From JAVBQJ01 sp031549115 (lineage in GTDB: Bacteria; Verrucomicrobiota; Lentisphaeria; Victivallales; Victivallaceae): DNA of 27,386 bases. This document shows positions 8,058 through 17,309 of this stretch, piece after piece; within the stretch, counting starts at the first letter, position 1; the number at the start of each line of letters is the position of its first letter. Made by a program: the position numbers and the translations under genes. The notes under the pieces were generated by a model. It ran no database searches, was not told the origin of the DNA, and saw only the letters and a program-made list of their open reading frames with translations. The stretch spans positions 1-27,386 of the forward strand of contig JAVBQJ010000035.1 in the NCBI GenBank assembly GCA_031549115.1, given 5' to 3'.

Positions 8058-8085
8058 TTGACATTTTTTTCTTTTTTGCTATAAT
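8058..8085 (+). promoter_or_regulatory. consensus sigma70 promoter of the regulator/hydrolase operon
   Basis: TTGACA at 8058-8063 and TATAAT at 8080-8085 are both exact consensus hexamers separated by 16 bp. The expected start site near 8092-8094 falls inside an inverted repeat. The first gene downstream is the GntR-type regulator. Because the following genes are tightly packed, this promoter may drive the whole hydrolase operon. Confidence 0.82.
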
Positions 8086-8114
8086 TATTAAAAACAGAGC
8101 TTTGTAAATAATAA
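8085..8114 (+). promoter_or_regulatory. candidate operator (30-bp inverted repeat)
   Basis: TTATTA (8085-8090) and TAATAA (8109-8114) share exactly the same centre as the inner ACAGAGCTTTGT (8094-8105). Eleven of 15 positions are symmetric. The repeat starts at the last base of the -10 box and covers the expected start site, an ideal position for repression. The regulator encoded 12 bp downstream is the obvious candidate ligand, so autoregulation is inferred. Confidence 0.55.
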
Positions 8115-8126
8115 GAGTGGTGAAAG

Positions 8127-9149
8127 ATGGCGCGCATTCTCAAATACAACGATGCGAAGCTGAAGTTGATCAGCCTGATTCGGGAGTTGAATCTCGTCGT
8201 GGGCGATCGTCTGCCGTCGGAGCGGGAGTTGACGGAACGCTTCGGCGTCAGCCTGGTCACCCTGCGGCGCGCCGTCGACGATCTGGTCGCCGCCGGAAAT
8301 CTGGAGCGCCGCCATGGCGTGGCGACGATTTATACCGGCAACATCGACTTCAAAGACAGCCCGGCGCTGGTCGGGCTGGTCAACGTCAACGACAAAAATT
8401 ATCCGGGCGGCAGGTCGCTGGCGCAATTCTGTGTGACCCTCGCCCGTTACCATGCCCAGGTGCAGCTCTGCTTTCCCGGCCCGGAAATCAACGGCAGCCT
8501 GGCGGACGACCTGATGCGGTGCAGCAGCTTCCTGTTGACCGGCTTCGTCAACCGGGCATGGACGGATTTTTTGGCGCTGCAGAATAAACCGCTGCTGGTG
8601 GTCGGCCACTGCGAATCCGATATCCACGCCAGCCGCATCGACTGCGATTGGGCGGCCGGAATGCGTCTTTTGGCCGGTAAACTGGCGGAGATGGAGTGCA
8701 AGCGTCCGGCCGTACTGCTGGGCGACCCGCGCTATACCTCCAACGCGGATTGGCTGCGGAATCTGTTGTGCGCGGAGTTGAGCCATGGCGGGATGATGCC
8801 GGACGACGCCTTGATTTGCAGCGTGCCGGTCACGCAGCGGCGCCACCATCTGGTCGAATTCCTCTTGCGGGTGCGCGGAACGTACGACGCGCTGGTCATT
8901 GAAACCGGAAATCTGCCGGATTACCAGATGGCGGTATGGCTGGGCGAATTGCCGCCGCCGGGGGAATTGCCGATCGTGATCGTCGACGAATTCTTCCGTG
9001 AGCCGGGCGATGTGCCGTTTCCGGCCAATCTGCATTTTCTCTTTTTCGAAGACGATCTGCTGACCGCGGCGGCGAAGATTCTGTTTGAAAAATCGCAGAG
9101 TTTCTTCGAACACAACCAGACGCATTTTACTGCTCCCCTTTGGCGTTGA
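8127..9149 (+). CDS. GntR-type regulator with LacI-like sugar-sensing domain
   Basis: The protein has 340 aa. Residues ~1-70 form a GntR-type winged helix with the diagnostic LPSERELTERFGVSLVTLRRAVDDL segment (a DNA-recognition helix after the conserved PSERxL) and a wing at GNLERRHGVATIY. Residues ~80-335 look like a periplasmic-binding-protein/LacI effector domain, with alternating hydrophobic strands such as PLLVVGH, RPAVLLGD, YDALVIE and LPIVIVDEF. This hybrid layout resembles AraR-like repressors that respond to sugars. The gene lies first in an operon of glycoside hydrolases, so it likely represses them until a saccharide binds. The effector is unknown. Confidence 0.85.
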   Translation: MARILKYNDAKLKLISLIRELNLVVGDRLPSERELTERFGVSLVTLRRAVDDLVAAGNLERRHGVATIYTGNIDFKDSPALVGLVNVNDKNYPGGRSLAQFCVTLARYHAQVQLCFPGPEINGSLADDLMRCSSFLLTGFVNRAWTDFLALQNKPLLVVGHCESDIHASRIDCDWAAGMRLLAGKLAEMECKRPAVLLGDPRYTSNADWLRNLLCAELSHGGMMPDDALICSVPVTQRRHHLVEFLLRVRGTYDALVIETGNLPDYQMAVWLGELPPPGELPIVIVDEFFREPGDVPFPANLHFLFFEDDLLTAAAKILFEKSQSFFEHNQTHFTAPLWR

Positions 9150-9189
9150 ACCCAAAAAACACATAACCGAAAAACACGAGGTGAAAACG

Positions 9190-9903
9190 ATGACGAGACA
9201 ACAGACCGGCAAAGTAAGATTGTTTACGCTTATTGAGCTATTGGTAGTGATTGCAATTATTGCAATTCTTGCTAGTATGCTGCTCCCGGCTTTGGCCAAG
9301 GCGCGCGCCGCCGCCCAGCGCATCAAATGCATCAGCCAGCTCAAGCAGCAGGGCACCGCGGCGGGCATTTATGCCGTCGACTGCAACTCCTATCCGGCCG
9401 AAGCCGTTCGCGGCGGTTGGGCGAACGGGGAAAACTACTGGCAGGCGCAACTGGCGCCGTACGCGGGCGGCGAAGATCCGTCGACGTATACGCTTTCGCC
9501 GGGCGACTGGGCCACGCATAACGGCTATCCGGACCGCAAAGTGAAAATCTTCTCCTGCCCGTCCACGGAATCGTTGGCCAACTTTTCCGGTCCTTTGGTC
9601 GGCTGTTACGGGATCAACCAGTACATGTGGCGCTGTCACAATCCGCAATACTACCTGCCGATGTCGGCGTTGAAAAACCCCAGCCAGACCTTCCTGATCG
9701 CCGAGTGCAACAATTTCGTCATCAATGGCTTCACCGCGTTCAACGAGGTGATCGCCGCCATTCCGCACGGCAATCCGATGACCAACAACACCCTCTTTGC
9801 CGATCTGCACGCGGATGCGTACCATTGGAACGAAGGGCTGACGGCGACCAGTCTGTGGGGCGATACGCTCGCCGGTTCCATCGGCAATCCCATTTTCCCG
9901 TAA
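9190..9903 (+). CDS. prepilin-type N-terminal cleavage/methylation domain protein
   Basis: The protein has 237 aa from ATG 9190, with GAGG about 8 nt upstream. The N-terminus has a short basic leader, then FTLIELLVVIAIIAILASMLLPAL, a type IV pilin/pseudopilin helix with Glu at mature position 5 (E16). The residue before the cleavage point is Leu rather than the usual Gly. The C-terminal part contains several cysteines and a NTLFADLHADA segment, like the N-x-x-F-x-D-G-H end of the large Lentisphaerae/Planctomycetes prepilin-like family. Such proteins are probably membrane- or pilus-associated and are very numerous in this phylum; their role is not established. The signal-helix codons (9214-9285) are notably AT-rich against the rest of the gene. 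The downstream hydrolase gene begins 13 nt after its stop. Confidence 0.88.
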   Translation: MTRQQTGKVRLFTLIELLVVIAIIAILASMLLPALAKARAAAQRIKCISQLKQQGTAAGIYAVDCNSYPAEAVRGGWANGENYWQAQLAPYAGGEDPSTYTLSPGDWATHNGYPDRKVKIFSCPSTESLANFSGPLVGCYGINQYMWRCHNPQYYLPMSALKNPSQTFLIAECNNFVINGFTAFNEVIAAIPHGNPMTNNTLFADLHADAYHWNEGLTATSLWGDTLAGSIGNPIFP

Positions 9904-9916
9904 CATCAGGTCGACC

Positions 9917-12850
9917 ATGAAATTGTCCATTTTCCCCGGAGTATTGTATTGCGCCGCGGCAATTGCCGCGGCCGACGAAAGCGTCATCACGGCGCCTTCG
10001 CTGGCGCCGCCGGTCCACTTTTCCGTCGATGCGCCGGAGCTCTGGCACAATGTGCCGGAACACCCGGAGGTTGCGATTACTGCGGCGGAAGACGGTACCG
10101 TCCTGTTTGGCTGGGACGGCAACGCCGATTTTTCCGGAGCCAATCCCCGCTTCGGCCGGGTGGAAAGCACGGAATCGCTGCCGGTGGAGCCCGGACCGGA
10201 CCGGCGGGTGCGGCTGGTATTGGAATTCGCGGCGCCGTTGATCGAAGCGGATACCGAGCTGGCTCCGCTGGTGATTCTGTTGGATCGCGATGGGCGGCGC
10301 CTGGGAGAAATGGGGCTTTTTTCCTTTGACGAACAACTCTATTTCAATTTCGAGACGGCGCCGGGGCAGACGCGGCGGATTGAAAAAAGTTTTCACGCCT
10401 CGCCGGAGCTGGGGGCGATCGGCATCGGCTTTGCCTTCAACGGCAACCGGGTGCGGATGAATCTCAAGCTGGCGACGTTGGAGCCGGCCCCGGCCAAACC
10501 GGGCTGGGATCCGGTGGTGCGGCGCCGGACGCCGCTTTTGCCGGATGTGCGCTTCCATGACGACGGTTTGACGCCGCAGGCGGATACGGTGCTGCTGGAC
10601 GACGCGGCGCTCGCTCGCCTGCTGGAAGAGCGCGAAGCCGCTTATCCGTTGATCCGGCAGCGGGCGGAGCGCCAGGTGTTTTCCATCAACGGCCGGGAAA
10701 TGCCGTTCGCCATTCATTATACGCCGTTGGTCACCGGGCTGGACGGCGCGATGCTGCAGGCGATGGAGCGGATCGGCTTCCGGATTCACACCATCACGGT
10801 CCGCACCGGCCCCTGTGCCGACAGCGTCCTGTCGCCGTCGAATATCTGGCTGGGGCGCGGCCGCTACGACTTTTCGCCGGTCGCCCGCGAAATCCGGCAG
10901 GTCTTGAGCCGGGTGCCGCAGGCGTTCATCATGCTCAATATCGTCATCAATGTCTATTCGGAGTGGGGCGAGGAGTTTCCCGGCGACGTGCATGCCGATC
11001 CGCGGGGCGAAAAAGGCGTCGCCGATTGGAGCCGGGTCACCCGTTACGGCGGCGAAAAGCCTTCCGGGCGGGAATTCTGGGAGGCGTCGAATCACTCCCG
11101 GCAGTTCCGTGAAGACGGCGCCGCGATGCTGGAGGCGTTCGGCGCCTGGCTGAACCGGGCGCCGGAGGGAAAAGCGGTCATCGGCGCTTACCTGAACGGC
11201 GGCGCCGACAACCAGTGGCTGTTCAGTTACGAACCGGAGTTTGCCGATTACAGCACCGGCGCGCGCGACGCGTTTCGCGACTATCTGCGCGAAAAATACC
11301 GGAACGATCCGGCGGCGCTCAGCCGGGCCTGGGGCTTTGAAGCGGATTTCGCCGCCGCCGAAGTCCCGCCGTTCGCGCTGCGGCGGGCGCGGCCGGAAAA
11401 CCTGAGCCCGCTGTTGACCGCCAATGCGGCGCAAAGCCAGGCGCAGGATTACAACGCCTTTCTGTCGGTCAGCAACACCCGGCGTCAGATCGCCTTCGCC
11501 GAAGCCTTCAAACGGGGCTCCCGGCAACGGCTGCTGACCGGCATGTACTGGCCGACGCTGCCGGCGTCGTATCCGCTTTGCCACGGCGACTTCAAGGAGC
11601 TCACCGCCAGCAATGCCATCGATTTCATCTCCCGCGGAGGATCGCTGGGGGCGGCTTTGCACGGCAAACTGCCGGTGGCGGAATTGGATTTGCGGGACGT
11701 CAACTCCGGGTTGGACGCCTGGCTGGATTATTCGCACCCCTACATCGCCAAAAGTCCGGCGGAGTTCCGCCGCCAGGCGCTGGGGGCGATCGCCGCGCAA
11801 TATGCCGCGGGTGGCGGTTTTCACCTTTGGGATATGAACGGCGGCTGGTTCTGGCACCCCGAAACGCAGAAGACTCTGCATGAGGGGTTGGCGTTCGGGG
11901 AGTCGCTGCGCGATGTGCCGCCGGTCGGCGACGACTACATCGGCGTTTTCGTCGATGAAGACGCGGCGAATCACACCTATTTACTGGGGGCGCCGTGGAA
12001 CTCCGCCGCAGTGGAAAAAACCGTCAAACATATGGGCATGAACGGCGTTCAATTGTGGGGGCACACCGGAGTCACGGTGCGCTTCTTCCTGCAGGACGAC
12101 GCGCTCGATCCGGGGCTGACGGTGCCGAAGGTCGCCATTTTCCTCAATCCCCTGACCCTGTCACCGGAAAAAGCGGCCCGGATCGAAGAACGTTTCGGCC
12201 TGGCTGGACACCTCCTGGTTTATCTGACCGCGCCGGGGCTCGCCGCCCCCGGTACGCCGGACAATCCGAATACAATCACCGGATTCCGGCTGGCGGAACA
12301 CCCCGGCACCCGCAATCGCGGCCTGACCTTCGCCGCCGTGGCCGACCCCTTGCTGGACGGCATTCGCCCCGGACTGCATCTGAACAGCTACACGCCGGAA
12401 ATGGACATGGCCAACATCATCAGCGCCGCGGCGCTTCCCGATTCGCCCGGCACGGTGTTGGCACACTACTCCGGCACGGAATTGCCCGCGATGCTGGTTC
12501 TCCGGGGCAAGGCATATACCAAAGTGTGGATCGGTGCTCCCGGCGGGTTGAGTACGCAGCTGGTGCGCAATCTGGCCAAAGCCGGCGGAGTTCACGTCTG
12601 GGCGGAAAACGATTCCGCGGTCTATTACGGCGCCGGACTCCTCGCCGTGATCGCCCGTCCCAAGGGCGGCCTCCAGCGGATCGCGCTGCCGGAAAACATC
12701 GCCATCGCGCGTTGTCTGACCGGCCAGGACTATACTTGTATCGACGGGGAATTGACTTTCAACCTGAAAGGCGCTAATATTTACGGTGACGTGGCGGTAT
12801 TCGCCGTGGCGGGGCAAGCGTATGGAGAGGAAAAAGAGCGATGCGAATAA
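9917..12850 (+). CDS. secreted GH42-like (clan GH-A) glycoside hydrolase, copy 1
   Basis: The 977-aa protein has a signal peptide (~residues 1-19, ending AAIAAA before DES). A jelly-roll-like N-terminal domain (~40-190) is followed by a TIM-barrel resembling GH42 beta-galactosidases (~250-640), a beta-galactosidase trimerisation-like Rossmann domain (~670-850) and a C-terminal beta domain. The barrel segment YLNGGADNQWLF...DYS...FRDYLREKYRNDPAALSRAWG matches the region that carries the acid/base Glu in related proteins, but here the position reads Gln433. The candidate nucleophile is Glu589 in VAELDLR. It is strongly similar along its length to the next gene, a tandem duplicate. Substrate is unknown. 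A weak AGG precedes the start, and the stop overlaps the next start. Confidence 0.75.
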   Translation: MKLSIFPGVLYCAAAIAAADESVITAPSLAPPVHFSVDAPELWHNVPEHPEVAITAAEDGTVLFGWDGNADFSGANPRFGRVESTESLPVEPGPDRRVRLVLEFAAPLIEADTELAPLVILLDRDGRRLGEMGLFSFDEQLYFNFETAPGQTRRIEKSFHASPELGAIGIGFAFNGNRVRMNLKLATLEPAPAKPGWDPVVRRRTPLLPDVRFHDDGLTPQADTVLLDDAALARLLEEREAAYPLIRQRAERQVFSINGREMPFAIHYTPLVTGLDGAMLQAMERIGFRIHTITVRTGPCADSVLSPSNIWLGRGRYDFSPVAREIRQVLSRVPQAFIMLNIVINVYSEWGEEFPGDVHADPRGEKGVADWSRVTRYGGEKPSGREFWEASNHSRQFREDGAAMLEAFGAWLNRAPEGKAVIGAYLNGGADNQWLFSYEPEFADYSTGARDAFRDYLREKYRNDPAALSRAWGFEADFAAAEVPPFALRRARPENLSPLLTANAAQSQAQDYNAFLSVSNTRRQIAFAEAFKRGSRQRLLTGMYWPTLPASYPLCHGDFKELTASNAIDFISRGGSLGAALHGKLPVAELDLRDVNSGLDAWLDYSHPYIAKSPAEFRRQALGAIAAQYAAGGGFHLWDMNGGWFWHPETQKTLHEGLAFGESLRDVPPVGDDYIGVFVDEDAANHTYLLGAPWNSAAVEKTVKHMGMNGVQLWGHTGVTVRFFLQDDALDPGLTVPKVAIFLNPLTLSPEKAARIEERFGLAGHLLVYLTAPGLAAPGTPDNPNTITGFRLAEHPGTRNRGLTFAAVADPLLDGIRPGLHLNSYTPEMDMANIISAAALPDSPGTVLAHYSGTELPAMLVLRGKAYTKVWIGAPGGLSTQLVRNLAKAGGVHVWAENDSAVYYGAGLLAVIARPKGGLQRIALPENIAIARCLTGQDYTCIDGELTFNLKGANIYGDVAVFAVAGQAYGEEKERCE

Positions 12851-15765
12851 TGCAATGGATGTTGGCCGCGGCGTTTCTCGCGGGGAGCGTTGCGAACGCC
12901 GGGGAATACAGCGAAGAGCGCATCGCGCTGCCGGGAATCGCAGTATCGGAATATTGGAATTGTTCCGACCCGGGCCTGTGGTATTGTCCCGACCCGGACC
13001 GGCCGCGCGCCGCGATCACCCGCCGGGACGACGGAATCGGATTGGCGTACGCCGGAAACACGGTGTGGACGCGAGCCGGGTACCGTTATAGCCTGACCGC
13101 GACCCGGGAGGCGTTGCCGTTGCAACGCGGTCCCGCCGGCGAGGTACGGGTGAATCTGGATATCGCGGTGCGGGAGTTGGAATTTCACGCTGAAATCATG
13201 CCGGTTTTGCTGTTCTCGGACGCTTCGGGGAGGGCGTTGGGGCGAATGGATTTTTATCCGTTCGATTTTCAGCAATACTGCAATACGGTGACGGCGCCGG
13301 GCCATTATCGGCGGCTGAGCCGGACCTTCGCTCCGCCATCTGAGGCGGCGACGGTGGCGTTGGGCTTCGAGCAGCGGGGCAACCGCTCGGATTTGCTGCT
13401 GCATATGGCGAGCCTGGAGCCGGCGCCGGACAAGCGGACGGCGGTCGTTCCCAAGGCCGGGCGGGTACCGGCGGTGCAATATTGGCGCAGCGACGAACAG
13501 CCGACGCCGGATGTGGAGCTGGTGACGGACGCCGAGGTGGACGAGCTGCTGCGGCAGCGCCCGACGGCGGTTCCGAAGCTGGAACGGCGCAATGACCGCA
13601 TGATGTTGACCGTCAACGGGGAGGAACTGCCATTCGCGGTCAGCTTCTCCCCCGCTTCCGGGCTGGACAGGGCCTATGTGCAAAATATGGAACGCGCCGG
13701 GTTCCGGCTCCACACCATCCGGTTGCGTACCGGCCCGTACGCCGATTCACCGGGGGCGCCGAGCGGAATCTGGCGCGGGCCGGACGAATACGACTTCCGC
13801 GCGGTGGCAATGGAGATCCGCAAATTTCTGCGGCGGGTGCCGGACGGCTATTTGCTGCTGGATTTGAACATCAACGTTCCCAACGCCTGGGGAGAACGCT
13901 ATCCGGACGACATCCACGTCAACGCGCAGGGCGAAAAAGGCGTCGCCAACGGTTGCCGGGTGATACGTTACGGCGGCGCGCCGCCGTCCGGGCCGGAATA
14001 TTACGAAGCGAGCAATCACTCCGAACGCTTCCGGGAAGACGGCCGCCGGCTTCTGGAGGCGCTGGGGCGCTATCTGAATGCCGTGCCCGAAGGCAAAGTG
14101 GTGATCGGCGCCTATCTGAACGGCAGTGCCGACGGCCAGTGGTTGTTCAGCAACGAAGCCGAATTCGCCGATTACAGCCCCGCCGCCATGGCGCACTTCC
14201 GCCGTTTCCTGCGCGAAAAATACGGCAGCCGGGAGGCGCTGCGCCAGGCCTGGGGCGGGGAGGTGGATTTCGATACCGTCGCGTTTCCGGGCCGGGCGGA
14301 ACGCGGACGGATGGCGGGCGATCCTGATTTACCCCGCTTCCCGCTGCTGAGTATTCCCGGCACGGAGGCGCGTTGCTCCGACTTCAATGAATTTCTCTCG
14401 GTCAGCAACAACCGGCGCCAGATCGCCTTCGCCGAGGGGCTGAAGCGTGGTTCGGACGGGCGCCTTTTGACCGGGATGTACTGGCCGACGCTGCCGGCGT
14501 CCTATCCGTTGAGCCACAACCGTCACCGGGAAATTCTGGAGACGCCGGCCATCGACTTCATCGCCCGCGGCGGGATGCTGGGCGCGGTGTTTCACGACAA
14601 GATCCCGGTCGCGGAGCTGGATTTGCGCAATCTGCTCTCCGGCCTGGACATCTGGGTGGATTACGATCACCCGTTCCATGCCAAAAGCCAGGCGGAATTC
14701 CGGCGCCAGACCCTGGCATCGGTCGCGCATCAGTTGGCGGCGGGCGGCGGCTTCCATTATTGGGATATGTGGGGCGGTTGGGCGTGGCACCCGGAAACGC
14801 TGACGATTCTCCGCGAAGCGGTGGCGTTGACCGCGGCCGTTCACGATCAACCGGCGCTCGGCGAAGACTATGTCGGCGTATTCATCGACGACCGGACGCC
14901 GGATTACCTGATGACGCTGGGCCAATATTGGAACGCCGCCGCGGTGGAGCAGACCACCCGCGGCATGGGAGCCAACGGTGTCGCCATGTGGAGCAAAACC
15001 GGATTGCCGGTCCGTTTCCTGGTGTTGGAGGACGCCTGGAATCCGGTGGTGCCGCCGCCCCGGGTGGCGATTTTTTTGAATCCCCTGACGCTGACGGCGA
15101 CGGAAAGCCGTCAAATCCGGGAGCGGCTCGAACGGGACGGCCGGACCGTGGTCTATCTGACCGCGCCGGGGGTGGCGGCGCCGGGCGGCGAGGCCAATCC
15201 GGAGCTGGTGACCGGCTTTGCGCTGTATTCCGCGCCGGAAACGGTGAATCGCGGGATTGAAATCCTGCCGGTCGCCGATCCGTTGCTGGAGGGACTGCGG
15301 CCGGGGATGGTGTTGGGGTTGTATTCGTCGGATATGCTGATGGATTGGACTACCTCATGGGCGGCGCGCCCGGATTCGCCGGGGACGGTGCTGGCGCGTT
15401 ACCCCGGCACCGATCTCGCGGGCATGCTGGTGGCGCGCGACGGCGCCGCCACCCGGGTCTGGATCGGCGCTCCCGGTGCGCTTTCGCCGCGCCTGGTGCG
15501 CAATTTCGCCCGCGCGGCGGGATTGGAACCGCTGTCGGAAAGCGACGGGGAGTTGATCTATGGCGCCGGGATGCTGGGGCTGGCGGCGCCGCCGGCGGGC
15601 GGGAGTCAGGAGTTGCGGATTCCCACCGGAATGCGGGTGACGGGATCGTTGAGCGGACACGTCTATACGATTCGGGACCGGATGCTGCGGTTCGACGCCG
15701 TTCCGGCGGATATTTACGGCGACGTGGCGCTGTTTGCGCTGGAAACGGATGAGGCGAAGCCATGA
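12841..15765 (+). CDS. secreted GH42-like (clan GH-A) glycoside hydrolase, copy 2
   Basis: The 974-aa protein has a clear signal peptide (MRIMQWMLAAAFLAGSVANA, cleavage before GEYS). GGAGAGG (12824-12830) lies 10 nt before ATG 12841, which overlaps the previous gene by 10 nt; ATG 12850 is an in-frame alternative. Domain order is the same as in the upstream paralogue, with long matching blocks such as SNNRRQIAFAEGLKRGS and TGMYWPTLPASYPL. The acid/base-equivalent position is again Gln433 (SADGQWLF), while Glu592 in VAELDLR keeps the nucleophile position. It probably acts outside the cytoplasm on the same or a related glycan as copy 1. The stop overlaps the next start codon as ATGA. Confidence 0.75.
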   Translation: MRIMQWMLAAAFLAGSVANAGEYSEERIALPGIAVSEYWNCSDPGLWYCPDPDRPRAAITRRDDGIGLAYAGNTVWTRAGYRYSLTATREALPLQRGPAGEVRVNLDIAVRELEFHAEIMPVLLFSDASGRALGRMDFYPFDFQQYCNTVTAPGHYRRLSRTFAPPSEAATVALGFEQRGNRSDLLLHMASLEPAPDKRTAVVPKAGRVPAVQYWRSDEQPTPDVELVTDAEVDELLRQRPTAVPKLERRNDRMMLTVNGEELPFAVSFSPASGLDRAYVQNMERAGFRLHTIRLRTGPYADSPGAPSGIWRGPDEYDFRAVAMEIRKFLRRVPDGYLLLDLNINVPNAWGERYPDDIHVNAQGEKGVANGCRVIRYGGAPPSGPEYYEASNHSERFREDGRRLLEALGRYLNAVPEGKVVIGAYLNGSADGQWLFSNEAEFADYSPAAMAHFRRFLREKYGSREALRQAWGGEVDFDTVAFPGRAERGRMAGDPDLPRFPLLSIPGTEARCSDFNEFLSVSNNRRQIAFAEGLKRGSDGRLLTGMYWPTLPASYPLSHNRHREILETPAIDFIARGGMLGAVFHDKIPVAELDLRNLLSGLDIWVDYDHPFHAKSQAEFRRQTLASVAHQLAAGGGFHYWDMWGGWAWHPETLTILREAVALTAAVHDQPALGEDYVGVFIDDRTPDYLMTLGQYWNAAAVEQTTRGMGANGVAMWSKTGLPVRFLVLEDAWNPVVPPPRVAIFLNPLTLTATESRQIRERLERDGRTVVYLTAPGVAAPGGEANPELVTGFALYSAPETVNRGIEILPVADPLLEGLRPGMVLGLYSSDMLMDWTTSWAARPDSPGTVLARYPGTDLAGMLVARDGAATRVWIGAPGALSPRLVRNFARAAGLEPLSESDGELIYGAGMLGLAAPPAGGSQELRIPTGMRVTGSLSGHVYTIRDRMLRFDAVPADIYGDVALFALETDEAKP

Positions 15766-17285
15766 AAACAATCGCAAACCGCCATGCGGCGCTCCGCAAC
15801 CCCGAGCGCGGATTCCGGTTGGAATTGGGAATCGGGATGCTGCCAAACGAAGAATACTTCCGGCATCTCGCCCATCGCGCCGACGGCTGGATGTTCGACA
15901 CCGTGGCGGCGGAGGGCGTCACCATGGCGCAGGGGTATTGTTATCTGACCGATTACCGGGCGGGGTTGATTTCCGCCGCCAAGCTGGACGCCATCGAAGC
16001 GTCGTTCGAACGGGCGCGGCGGTTGCGGGTCAAGCTGCTGCTCCGTTTCGCCTACGAACACGATCTGGCGCCGTATGGTCCCGACGAAGCGGCCTTGCTG
16101 CGGCATATGGAGCAACTGGCGCCGCTGTTGCGGCGGCATTGGGATGTCATTTACACATTGCAGATGGGGTGGCTGGGGTTGTGGGGCGAATTTCACTCTT
16201 CGGAGCACGGGCTGGAAACGTCCGCGGCGGGGATCGCGGCGGTCGTCGAAAACACGCTGCGGCTGTTGCCCGCCGACCGCTTCACCATGATGCGGCGTAT
16301 GGCATACAAGCAGGCGGCGCTGCGGCAGCTGGGCGTCTTCCGGGAGATAACGCCGGACATTGCGTTTTCCGCCCACCCGGCGGCGCGGATCGGATTTTTC
16401 AACGATGGGACCCTGTCGGGCTGGAACGACGGCCAGACGTTCAATCAGGGGGGCATCATCGCCGACCCGGAGGAGCGTTATCCCTATAACCGGCCGGGGG
16501 AACCGGAATACGACTATGCCACCCGGGAAGCGCCTTTCATGCCGGTGGATGGCGAACTTTTTTGGAACGGGCCGGACCAGACCGGAGCGGTGACGGCGGC
16601 AATGGCGATCCGGCGCTTGCGGCAGCATCATTATACCACCTTCGGCCTGGTACACGGCTACGCCGCGCTCGAACGCGTCCCGGGGCCGGGGGCGATCGAC
16701 TTCTGGCGGAGCGAACGCATCGATCCGGAGTGGCTGCGGCGTGAACGCCTGCCGTTCGGCGCCGGCTATTTCGCCGGCAGGCCGGTGAGCGGCTTCGAAT
16801 ACATCCGCGATCACCTCGGCTACCGGCTGGAGGTGCAAAAACTGTGTTATGAAGCGCATCCGGCCGCCGGTTCGGAGTGGGAGGTGGCGCTGGAACTGGT
16901 GAACTACGGCTTTTCGACCTTCATCAACCCGCGCCCCGTTTACTTCGTCCTCTGTCGCGACGGGAGGCGTCATGTCATTCCGACCGGTATGGACTGCCGC
17001 CAACTGCAACCGTATGCGCCGCAGGATCCGGATTATACGCCGTTGCGTCACCGGGTGGCGGCGCGCTTGCGGCTGCCGGACGATCTCGAACCCGGCGTCT
17101 GGCAATTGGGGCTGTGGCTTCCGGATGCTTCGGAGCGGCTGCGCCACGATAGCGACTATGCCGTGGCCATTGCCGGAACCGCCTGCGCTGACGGCGTCAA
17201 CCGGCTGGGCCGCGTCGTCGTATCGCCCGGGGCGCGTGAATGCTTCGCGGCGGCAAGTTGGAATCATGTTTTCATGCAGCAATAA
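15762..17285 (+). CDS. DUF4874/DUF4832 protein
   Basis: The protein has 507 aa and starts within an ATGA overlap with the preceding gene; GAGG lies just upstream. The N-terminal half shows the DUF4874 hallmarks: NPERGFR near residue 13, and LGLWGEFHSS near 145, where a Glu in a barrel-like strand suggests a catalytic residue. The C-terminal half shows DUF4832 features, including FEYIRDHLGYRLEV near 350 and a beta-sandwich-like end. DUF4874 proteins are thought to have a TIM-barrel, glycosidase-like fold, but I know of no proven activity. No signal peptide is visible, so it is likely cytoplasmic. Its place between GH genes supports a role in the same saccharide pathway. Confidence 0.8.
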   Translation: MKTIANRHAALRNPERGFRLELGIGMLPNEEYFRHLAHRADGWMFDTVAAEGVTMAQGYCYLTDYRAGLISAAKLDAIEASFERARRLRVKLLLRFAYEHDLAPYGPDEAALLRHMEQLAPLLRRHWDVIYTLQMGWLGLWGEFHSSEHGLETSAAGIAAVVENTLRLLPADRFTMMRRMAYKQAALRQLGVFREITPDIAFSAHPAARIGFFNDGTLSGWNDGQTFNQGGIIADPEERYPYNRPGEPEYDYATREAPFMPVDGELFWNGPDQTGAVTAAMAIRRLRQHHYTTFGLVHGYAALERVPGPGAIDFWRSERIDPEWLRRERLPFGAGYFAGRPVSGFEYIRDHLGYRLEVQKLCYEAHPAAGSEWEVALELVNYGFSTFINPRPVYFVLCRDGRRHVIPTGMDCRQLQPYAPQDPDYTPLRHRVAARLRLPDDLEPGVWQLGLWLPDASERLRHDSDYAVAIAGTACADGVNRLGRVVVSPGARECFAAASWNHVFMQQ

Positions 17286-17309
17286 CAATATCCGTGGAAA
17301 GAAAATCGA

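Noticed and set aside
9740..11974. Long minus-strand open frame across the first GH42-like gene
   Set aside because: High GC explains the lack of stops; the plus-strand product is a full-length recognisable protein.
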